Below, one piece after another: positions 8,084-13,491 of a stretch of DNA of 13,491 bases (its first letter is position 1; the number at the start of each line of letters is the position of its first letter). A model generated the notes under the pieces. The model had not been told where the DNA came from. It did not search any database and saw only the letters and a list, made by a program, of their open reading frames with translations. Source of the stretch: FEN-727 sp036508635 (GTDB lineage: Bacteria > Actinomycetota > Geothermincolia > Fen-727 > Anoxymicrobiaceae); NCBI GenBank assembly GCA_036508635.1, contig DATCGY010000191.1, positions 1 to 13,491 of the forward strand. The letters are read 5' to 3'. A program made the translations under genes and the position numbers.

Positions 8084-8788
8084 TCATTTCGAGCGGCTGG
8101 CTACCGCGAACAGGGTGACGAAGCCCCTCCTCGAGTAACTCTTGAGAAAGGCTCTGGTAAACGAGTCGCGTTCAGGCATCGGTCTGCGCAGTATCCACTT
8201 CCAGATGTACAGGCACATGTAGTCAGCAACGACGGCGAGGCTGCCGCGCGACTCCATCCGCTCGACAGCCAGACCTGCCCCGGTCAGTAGACTCGTGACA
8301 TCCGGCGCGCTGTAGTGCCGGTGCCCGGCGACGAACCAGGCGGGGTCGAGCAAACGCGACAGCAGGTGGGCGCTCGGGGTGCTGAGGGCGAAACGCCCTC
8401 CTGGTTTCAGCACTCGCGCAATCTCCGTCAGGGCTTTGGGCTCGCTCCCTTCCGGCAGGTGCTCGAGAGTCTCCCACATCGTGACGAGATCGAAAGAAGA
8501 GTCCTCGAAGGGCAGGCTGAGCACCGAGGCTTCCTCGAACCTGGCGCCCGGCACGTTCCGGCTCGCTACCTCCAGCGCGCATGGCTCGATGTCCACCGCG
8601 GTCACGCGGGCCGCACTGTCCGCGACGAGCGACTCGAAAGCCCCGGTCCAGCAACCGATGTTGAGTACGTCTGCGCCGTCCACATACTCGCGAACGAACT
8701 CGAACTTGGGCGTGTTACGCATCCGGTCGAGCTTGCCGCCCGTGTCGGTTACGGTGTCGAAAGTCATCCGTTTTCGTCGCTTGATCAT
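8084..8788 (-). CDS. Class I SAM-dependent methyltransferase
   Basis: Methyltransferase of 234 residues, third gene of the minus-strand operon. Motif I is VLNIGCWTGAF (41-51), the strand-2 end is VTAVDIEP (62-69), then LPFEDSSFDLV (92-102), ETLEHLPEG (106-114), LKPGG (127-131) and STPSAHLLSRLL (136-147). The ATG at 8788 follows GGGAGGG with 4 nt between, a strong ribosome site within the 22-bp gap after the radical SAM stop. The aromatic, partly hydrophobic region near 183-199 (SLAVVADYMCLYIWKWI) may touch the membrane or bind a lipid-linked substrate; this is a guess. Position in an operon with a lipid-carrier-type glycosyltransferase suggests a glycolipid intermediate as the acceptor (inference). 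Confidence 0.9.
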   Translation of the reverse strand: MIKRRKRMTFDTVTDTGGKLDRMRNTPKFEFVREYVDGADVLNIGCWTGAFESLVADSAARVTAVDIEPCALEVASRNVPGARFEEASVLSLPFEDSSFDLVTMWETLEHLPEGSEPKALTEIARVLKPGGRFALSTPSAHLLSRLLDPAWFVAGHRHYSAPDVTSLLTGAGLAVERMESRGSLAVVADYMCLYIWKWILRRPMPERDSFTRAFLKSYSRRGFVTLFAVASRSK

Positions 8789-8810
8789 CCGACCCTCCCG
8801 GCATGCAGGT

Positions 8811-10259
8811 TCACCGGTCGCTCCTGCGCGCAAAGTCTCTGAGGTGGCCGGCCACGGCCCTGGCAGCCCTGGTGATGAACTTGAGGTCGTCGAGACTGCG
8901 GAGGCCCGCCAGGGTCCGCAAGATGAACCTGGGAGACAGGAAAGCACGGTAAAGCCCTTGCGTCAGGCTTTTGAGCTCGTCGTCGGGGATAGGGCATTCC
9001 ATCACGGGTGCGCGCATGTCGTACAGGTCCCAGTCCGTCGTGCGCAGCCAGCCCTTTTCCTCCGTTTCAGCGAACAGGGGCGTGCCGGGATACGGGATCG
9101 TGATGGTTGCCTGAAGCATGTCCGCGTTCCCCCGCGCGAGGAGAGACCGGCAAAGGTCCAGGGTGCGCTCGGCGTCGTCGCGCGATTCCCACGGGTAGCC
9201 GACCATAGTCGTAAGGTGGACAGTCAGACCCGCGGCTTTCGCCATGTGGCAACTGTCGATTATCTGCTTTACCGTCGTGCCTTTGTGCAGCCTGTCCAGC
9301 GTCTCCTGGTTCGCCGACTCGAGCCCGAACTTGAGCAGCCTGAACCCCGCCAACGCCATGAGCTCATACCCTTTCGCGTCGAGCGAGCCGACGCGCATGT
9401 TGCACGAGATCTTGAGCTTCCGGCTGTAGCCACGGTCGATCATGCCGGCGCAGAAGCGTTCCAGCCAGCCGCCGACCGGGAACGTTCCCGTGTCGTCGAA
9501 TATCTCTTTAACGCCATAGCGATCCACCAGGCGGCCTATCTCATCCAGCACCAGCCCGTGCGACCTGACGCGAAAGCCGGGGTAGAGAGTCGTCCACGAA
9601 CAGAAGGCGCACTTGCCGTACCAGCAGTCCCTGCCGGCCATGGTGTACGTGTTCGGCTTCTCGATGAAAAGGTGCTCGCCGTAGAGGTCCCACCGGGTGA
9701 GCTCCCGGTCGATCTCGGGGAGTGAGTCGAGGTCGTGCTCGAGGACGAACCTGCCGGTGTTGCGGACCTCGCCGCGGTCGCGGAACCAGATGCCGGGCTC
9801 CAGGTCGGTCCCCCTCTCGATGTGTGAGGCGAGGTTTTCCAGGAGGAAGTCGTAGTCGCCACCGGTCAAGACGTAGTCGACTGGGCAGCTCTCCATCGTC
9901 TCGTCAGGCAGCGCGGTCACGTGGTCGCCGAACATGACGACTCGCGCGTCCGGCAGCTCCGTCTTGAGGCGCTCCACTATCTTCCAGTGGAGCTTGACCA
10001 CGGGTGTCTTCGTCTCGATGGCGATAAGGCCGGGGCGCTCGCGCGTGATGTATTCCCAGAACCGCGCCTGCGTCCACTTCAGGGCGATCGCGTCGTTCCA
10101 CAAGACATCGTGCCCCTGGCTCGCAAGCAGCGTCGCTGCCGAGGCGGGCACCATGGGATAAATGAACGAGGGGTTGTGGAACCACTGGAACTGCCGGTTC
10201 TGGCCCAGGGTCGGGTGCCGTGTGTCGTCCAGCGGCGGATAGGAGATGGAGATCTTCAT
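8811..10259 (-). CDS. Radical SAM protein with N-terminal B12-binding-like domain
   Basis: Protein of 482 residues. Residues 1 to about 165 form a Rossmann-like cobalamin-binding-type domain (PASAATLLASQGHDV, then VVMFGDHVTALPDE and DYVLTGG), without a DxHxxG cobalamin-ligand motif, as is usual in radical SAM relatives. The radical SAM domain follows. Its cluster cysteines are C212, C217 and C220 in GRDCWYGKCAFCSW, giving CX4CX2C rather than the usual CX3CX2C. Further landmarks are FDDTGTFPVG (254-263), KFGLESANQETLDRL (310-324) and MVGYPWES (352-359). The C-terminal tail resembles the helical end of BchE/HpnJ-like proteins. The ATG at 10259 overlaps the upstream GT2 stop by one base (TGATG), indicating coupled translation; a longer start at 10304 only overlaps that gene. 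Such enzymes often methylate unactivated carbons or rearrange rings. The substrate here is unknown, though a sugar or lipid part of the locus product is plausible. Confidence 0.9.
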   Translation of the reverse strand: MKISISYPPLDDTRHPTLGQNRQFQWFHNPSFIYPMVPASAATLLASQGHDVLWNDAIALKWTQARFWEYITRERPGLIAIETKTPVVKLHWKIVERLKTELPDARVVMFGDHVTALPDETMESCPVDYVLTGGDYDFLLENLASHIERGTDLEPGIWFRDRGEVRNTGRFVLEHDLDSLPEIDRELTRWDLYGEHLFIEKPNTYTMAGRDCWYGKCAFCSWTTLYPGFRVRSHGLVLDEIGRLVDRYGVKEIFDDTGTFPVGGWLERFCAGMIDRGYSRKLKISCNMRVGSLDAKGYELMALAGFRLLKFGLESANQETLDRLHKGTTVKQIIDSCHMAKAAGLTVHLTTMVGYPWESRDDAERTLDLCRSLLARGNADMLQATITIPYPGTPLFAETEEKGWLRTTDWDLYDMRAPVMECPIPDDELKSLTQGLYRAFLSPRFILRTLAGLRSLDDLKFITRAARAVAGHLRDFARRSDR

Positions 10260-11983
10260 CAGTTCACCATCTTTCTCGCAGTGAGGCCGCGCAGGAACCC
10301 CCACCCGTAAGTGACGTTCGTGGTCACGATGCCCGCGAACACGAGCAGGTTCTGCAGCGGCTTGAGCGTCTTCACCGAAGAGAGCAGGGCGACCAGCAGG
10401 TACAGGCCCAGGACCGATATGTAGATGAGAAGGAAGTATGTCGAGAAGAAGCTGGCCGCGAGGCCCGCCACGAGCCAGGCAAGGAACAGGCTTGGAACGA
10501 AGAACTGGAACCGGCGCGACGTCTCGGGGAACTTTCGCACGAAGTATCCGCGGTGCCTGGCATACGCATAGACCTGGCGGAGGTGCCCCCTGAAAAGAGA
10601 GCGCCGGTGGTGGTAGACCACAACGTTGGGCACGTACAGGATCCTCTTACCGAGGTCTTTGGTGAGCCTGAGGCTCAGCACGGTATCTTCGCCCGGCCAG
10701 AACTCCTCGGGGTACTCGCCCGCCTCCTCGAAGCAGTCGCGCTTTATCAGCAGGTTGCAGGACGGGTAATCGTCGACCTCCCGCATGGCGTGATACGCGT
10801 AGCGGAACGTGGTGCTCCCGGATACCAGCGACGAGGAGTAGGTCAGCCCGCTGGCCTGCTGCCTTGGCGAGTCCGTCATCGGCGTGACCGCGGGGCCGCA
10901 CACGGCGCATACGTCCGGGTCCTCGAAGTACGGGGCCGCGTTCTTCAGCCAGTCGGCTTCGGGGAACGCGTCGGCGTCTATGAACGCGAGCACGTCGGCC
11001 CGGCTGTCCCTCGACCCGATGTTCCTCTTGACCGACGGCCCGACCGCCCCGCTCGGCATCACCTTCACACTGGCCGACGGCAGCCGGCCCCCGTACGGCT
11101 CGTCCGGGATCAGCTTGATGTCGAACGAGGAGTAGTTGAGCTGACAGCACCTCTCGAGGCACTCGATGGCCATCTTGTCCACCTTCGCGGTCGGCACGAT
11201 TATCGACACGAACGGTTCATGCTCGATCACCGGCTTGAGGTCGCTGTCGTAGTACTTCAGGAAGAAGACCCGATAGAAGATGCTCATCGTGTCGACGATG
11301 ATGTTGCGGATGTCCGCGTACTTTATGCTGCCGTACTCCTGGTGGAAGCTGAGATCTATCGGGGCTTCCGCTATCCTGTAGCCCATGCGGTTGGCGATCA
11401 CCAGGAGCTCCAGGTCGAGGGTATACGCCTTGCAGATGAGGCGCGGGAACGTCCTGGTAAGCACCTCGCGCCTGAAGAGCTTGATGCCGGTCTGGGTGTC
11501 CTTCACCGGCAGCCGGAACAGGGCCAGTATCAGGATGTAGTAGATGGTGCTGTAGAGCTTCCGGAACCACGGGTAGCTCAGGCGCGACTCCGGGTGCCTC
11601 TTGCTCCCGATCACGATGTCCGAGTCAGAACCGCCCATCTCGCCGATGAGGTTGTCCAGGAGCGAAGGGTGCAGGTCGAGGTCGGCGTCGAGAAAACAGA
11701 CCAGTTCGTACTTGGACGCGTAGAACCCGGACCGCAGCGCGTTGCCCTTGCCGACGTTCTCGTACAGGGTCACCACCGTCACCCGGCCGAACCGGGCGAT
11801 GGCGCGGTTGACCTCGGCGGCGGTGTTGTCCGTGCTGCCGTCGTCGACCACGATCACCTCGTAGTCGCGGCCGGATTCCTCCAGGTAGCGCACCGTCTCC
11901 GCGACCATCTCGAAGATCGTGTTCTCCTCGTTGAACACCGGCAATATAAGGGAGATCCCTTTTTCGCTGACATCAGTCTGCAT
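10259..11983 (-). CDS. Fused double GT2 glycosyltransferase (polyprenyl-phosphate type plus second GT2)
   Basis: Membrane-bound protein of 574 residues with two GT2 domains in tandem. Domain 1 (about 8-245) is like dolichyl/polyprenyl-phosphate sugar synthases: SLILPVFNEEN (11-21), VVDDGSTDNT (45-54), GKGNALRSGF (78-87), metal site DADLD (99-103) and KDTQTGIKLFRREV (161-174). Domain 2 (about 257-490) is an independent GT2: FVSIIVPT (258-265), SVKRNIGSR (317-325), metal site IDADAF (335-340) and the catalytic-loop-like WPGEDTVLSLRL (429-440). Two or three membrane spans lie at about 495-565. ATG 11983 is chosen because the GT2 strand begins at residue 10; a TTG at 12043 would add 20 residues unlike the family. 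Domain 1 probably loads a sugar onto a polyprenyl phosphate, with domain 2 extending or acting beside it (inference). It heads the minus-strand operon and overlaps the radical SAM start by one base. Confidence 0.92.
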   Translation of the reverse strand: MQTDVSEKGISLILPVFNEENTIFEMVAETVRYLEESGRDYEVIVVDDGSTDNTAAEVNRAIARFGRVTVVTLYENVGKGNALRSGFYASKYELVCFLDADLDLHPSLLDNLIGEMGGSDSDIVIGSKRHPESRLSYPWFRKLYSTIYYILILALFRLPVKDTQTGIKLFRREVLTRTFPRLICKAYTLDLELLVIANRMGYRIAEAPIDLSFHQEYGSIKYADIRNIIVDTMSIFYRVFFLKYYDSDLKPVIEHEPFVSIIVPTAKVDKMAIECLERCCQLNYSSFDIKLIPDEPYGGRLPSASVKVMPSGAVGPSVKRNIGSRDSRADVLAFIDADAFPEADWLKNAAPYFEDPDVCAVCGPAVTPMTDSPRQQASGLTYSSSLVSGSTTFRYAYHAMREVDDYPSCNLLIKRDCFEEAGEYPEEFWPGEDTVLSLRLTKDLGKRILYVPNVVVYHHRRSLFRGHLRQVYAYARHRGYFVRKFPETSRRFQFFVPSLFLAWLVAGLAASFFSTYFLLIYISVLGLYLLVALLSSVKTLKPLQNLLVFAGIVTTNVTYGWGFLRGLTARKMVN

Positions 11984-12099
11984 GAGAACCGTCTGTTTCG
12001 AATCGCAACGCCGGGCAATGCCGGCAATGGGTACGGCCGGCAAAGAGGTACGGATCTTCTGCCCTCGCTCCTAATTGTATCCAATCTGCAGGGCGCGCT

Positions 12100-12465
12100 C
12101 TAATGATTATTTGCGGCGCGCTTCAGCGGCAACGCCACTCTCCACCCGACGTGGTGGCCGAGGTCCGGGACAGCCGGAAAACGGTACTTAAAGAGATGTG
12201 GTGGATCGAAATCCGGTAGATATTTGATGAAGTATGGGACAGCGTTGGCACTCAGGGCAATTATCTGCTCTGGATAGTCTAGGAAGCTGGGCTTTTCTTA
12301 TGTACCTTGATAAGCTTACGTGCCTTCAGTTTCTTGAGTGCTCTAGACACAGCCGTCTGATCCGAACCGGTAATCTTCTGCAGCAGAAACGGGGTACTGT
12401 AACCCAGCTCTTCAATGGTCGGCAGAAGGAAGTCTTCCTCCAGTTTTCTAAAGTAGGCCCATCAT
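12100..12465 (-). pseudogene. Winged-helix DNA-binding regulator, frame-disrupted
   Basis: Three reading-frame pieces on the minus strand join into one coherent protein of 121 residues. The piece at 12461-12279 gives a winged helix-turn-helix: YSTPFLLQKITG, then the recognition helix DQTAVSRALKKLKARKLIKV, in the style of MarR or archaeal wHTH proteins. It stops early after a KSPAS end. The next frame continues directly as PSFLDYPEQIIALSANAV and on to a stop at 12102-12100. Adding one A to the AAAA run at 12293-12296 (TTTT on the plus strand) joins them. At the front, an ATG-ATG pair (12465-12460) runs into a stop unless one G is removed from the GGG run (12458-12460). The two errors cancel, so the outer length is exactly 122 codons. 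Either the gene has decayed or the assembly has homopolymer errors; a single break with a non-AUG start is also possible. It may once have regulated the nearby operon (inference). Confidence 0.6.
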
Positions 12466-12550
12466 TCTCTTAGTCTCTCTCTTTTTTCTCACCACACTCT
12501 TCACCTACTCTTCACCAGCTTAGTCACTTGCGGTGAAGACAAATGCTGCA

Positions 12551-12570
12551 AACGCCGCCAAACGCCGCCA
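12551..12570. repeat. Tandem repeat, two 10-bp units
   Basis: AACGCCGCCA occurs twice head to tail, just left of the C-tract that begins the 16-bp inverted repeat. It is too short to be more than a local duplication. Confidence 0.7.
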
Positions 12571-12581
12571 CTTGACTGCCC

Positions 12582-12633
12582 CCCCCCGACACCCCCTCCC
12601 TCGACCATGTCTTCTCTAGGGGGTGTCGGGGGG
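12582..12633. repeat. Perfect 16-bp inverted repeat with 20-nt loop
   Basis: The arms are CCCCCCGACACCCCCT (12582-12597) and AGGGGGTGTCGGGGGG (12618-12633), fully complementary, with 20 nt between. The left arm extends into a run of nine C (12579-12587). A hairpin with this stem would be very stable. Neither strand has a T-tract after the stem, so a standard intrinsic terminator is not supported. It could instead be a protein-binding palindrome, an element end or a folded regulatory RNA. Confidence 0.85.
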
Positions 12634-12703
12634 CGCGGGGCTGTGGCGGAGAATAAGACCAGACTGGGGACCAGACCAGTATGAGTCAAGAGAGAAAAAA
12701 GGA

Positions 12704-12732
12704 TTGCGGTAGCGTCTCCCTATCGTGATAAT
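12704..12732 (+). promoter_or_regulatory. Candidate sigma70-like promoter
   Basis: TTGCGG (12704-12709) and GATAAT (12727-12732) are separated by 17 bp, the ideal spacing, upstream of the truncated methyltransferase gene. Transcription would start near 12739, downstream of the ATG at 12731, leaving about 31 nt before the CTG at 12770. This is a sequence match only; an AATAAT at 12737-12742 is an alternative. Confidence 0.35.
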
Positions 12733-12769
12733 GAAGAATAATGTGATAGTGGTAATGGGAGGAATAATA

Positions 12770-13491
12770 CTGAACCGTTCTGACTTCAGGTCATTAGTTC
12801 GATCTTATCGTTTATGTGTTGAGGATAGTAAAATACCGTCTGTAGTGCAAAAAGATATTTGTGCGGCAGTCTGGGGATCTAAGGGTCATCTTTGGGATAT
12901 GTATTATATCCAAGAATTCATTAGTAATTATCTAGACCCGAACTCGAAGATACTTGATGTCGGTTGTGGTTACGGGTTTATTTCAGCGCTCATGACCAAG
13001 AGTGGCTACAACGTTCACGGCTTGGACATCAACACTGATACACATCCACAAATGAGCAAAAAGGGACCGATTCCATTACCTCATCCAGGAATAGACAATC
13101 GAGAGCGGCTGCTTCCAGTGTGGCCCGTGGTTCAGGGTATTTGGGATATAGAATTTACATTGTACGATGGTGGCAGGATTCCATATCCGAATGATTCCTT
13201 TGATGGTGTAGTAACAATTGGCGTGCTGGAGCATATACAGCCCGAGAATTTGGATTTCAGTCTTATGGAGATAAAAAGGGTACTCATTCCCGGTGGCAAG
13301 TTCATGGTATTCTATACCCCTCGTAGACGTAGCTACGCTGAATGGCTCGCGAGACTACTCCGGATAGGTCACCACGATGTTCTCTTTGATGACAGAGAGT
13401 TTGAAAGAACTCTTATTGGCTCTGGGTTTGAGATCGAATTCATGGGCGTTCATGACATGCTAATCCGTGGTGGCCTTGGCTTGCAATGGTT
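12770..13491 (+). CDS. Class I SAM-dependent methyltransferase, 3' truncated by window edge
   Basis: The frame is open to the last base, giving 240 visible residues. Motif I is ILDVGCGYGF, the strand-2 end is VHGLDIN, then LYDGGRIPYPNDSFDGVV, GVLEHIQPE, IPGGKFMVFYTPRRRSYAEW and a VHDML segment. These match, in the same order, the methyltransferase at 7232 (VYDGRHIPFDDGSFDGVV, AVLEHLDP, FLVFRTPRPQAYLERL, VTDMV), so the two are homologues, not merely members of one fold. The CTG at 12770 is proposed as start: GGGAGGA (12757-12763) ends 6 nt before it, and the shared region begins there. Upstream in-frame choices are ATG 12755, GTG 12749 and 12743, and ATG 12731. Base composition is much more AT-rich than in the rest of the window, pointing to separate acquisition. 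The substrate is unknown. Confidence 0.85.
   Translation, partial: MNRSDFRSLVRSYRLCVEDSKIPSVVQKDICAAVWGSKGHLWDMYYIQEFISNYLDPNSKILDVGCGYGFISALMTKSGYNVHGLDINTDTHPQMSKKGPIPLPHPGIDNRERLLPVWPVVQGIWDIEFTLYDGGRIPYPNDSFDGVVTIGVLEHIQPENLDFSLMEIKRVLIPGGKFMVFYTPRRRSYAEWLARLLRIGHHDVLFDDREFERTLIGSGFEIEFMGVHDMLIRGGLGLQW

Larger units (their letters stand above)
12466..12769. other. Gene-free junction with repeats
   Basis: No convincing gene is present. From left to right it holds a pyrimidine run (about 12475-12490), a 10-bp direct repeat ACTCTTCACC at 12496-12505 and 12507-12516 with an inverted copy of its core (GGTGAAG, 12532-12538), two tandem copies of AACGCCGCCA (12551-12570), the 16-bp inverted repeat at 12582-12633, and a candidate promoter near 12704-12732. 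GC falls sharply after about 12650. A 62-codon minus-strand open frame across the inverted repeat encodes a Pro/Gly/Arg-rich, unlikely protein. Confidence 0.6.

Noticed and set aside
8379..9725. Plus-strand open frame of 448 codons
   Set aside because: It is a shadow of the minus-strand methyltransferase and radical SAM genes, crossing their boundary, with no motif of its own.
11984..12043. Longer TTG start for the double GT2 protein at 12043
   Set aside because: The extra 20 residues precede the normal GT2 start and are unlike the family; no well-placed ribosome site is seen.
10220..12103. Long plus-strand open frame of 627 codons
   Set aside because: It lies antisense to the double GT2 gene, is rich in Arg, Val, His and Pro without family motifs, and arises from GC-rich codon structure on the other strand.
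12234..12473. Plus-strand open frame of 79 codons
   Set aside because: It is antisense to the winged-helix remnant, whose translated recognition helix is far more convincing.
12582..12633. Intrinsic transcription terminator
   Set aside because: The stem is strong, but no T-run follows on either strand and no gene ends just before it.
12501..12689. Minus-strand open frame of 62 codons
   Set aside because: It crosses the inverted repeat and encodes low-complexity Pro/Gly/Arg sequence with no good ribosome site.
12481..12701. Small transposon-like element bounded by a 10-bp inverted repeat (CTTTTTTCTC at 12481-12490 and GAGAAAAAAG at 12692-12701)
   Set aside because: The arms are low-complexity purine/pyrimidine runs likely to match by chance, and no flanking target-site duplication was seen.

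Overview
The window is a GC-rich stretch (low 60s % GC by eye) carrying a surface-glycan or glycolipid assembly and modification locus, followed by a degraded, repeat-rich junction and an AT-richer segment at the right edge. The host is probably a GC-rich prokaryote with Shine-Dalgarno-led genes, frequent TTG starts and sigma70-like promoter sequences. A bacterium fits slightly better than an archaeon, but no marker gene here fixes the lineage.

Layout. On the plus strand, a tightly packed run covers the C-terminal part of a membrane GT-C/YfhO-like protein (1-981), a family 2 glycosyltransferase (1060-1983), an AsnB-type glutamine-dependent amidotransferase (2048-3904), a UDP-glucuronate 4-epimerase-like SDR (3905-4915) and two SAM methyltransferases (4963-5700, 5726-6469). 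A minus-strand methyltransferase (6475-7104) converges on this run. It is divergent from a plus-strand methyltransferase (7232-8053). A minus-strand three-gene operon follows, transcribed right to left: a fused double GT2 glycosyltransferase (11983-10259), a B12-binding-type radical SAM protein (10259-8811) and a methyltransferase (8788-8084).

Right end. 12100-12465 (minus) holds a winged-helix regulator remnant whose frame is broken at two short homopolymers. 12466-12769 has no intact gene but carries a perfect 16-bp inverted repeat in a very G/C-rich tract and several short repeats. From about 12.65 kb GC falls to the mid-40s %, and a truncated methyltransferase gene (12770 to the edge) begins. 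It is homologous to the GC-rich one at 7232-8053 and appears to start at CTG.

How it may work together (inference): the epimerase supplies a sugar nucleotide, the GT2 enzymes load and extend a lipid-linked sugar chain, AsnB amidates an acidic group, and as many as six methyltransferases plus a radical SAM enzyme decorate the product. The density of distinct methyltransferases is the most unusual trait and suggests a heavily methylated glycan or glycolipid. No tRNA, rRNA, CRISPR array, transposase or integrase was seen.
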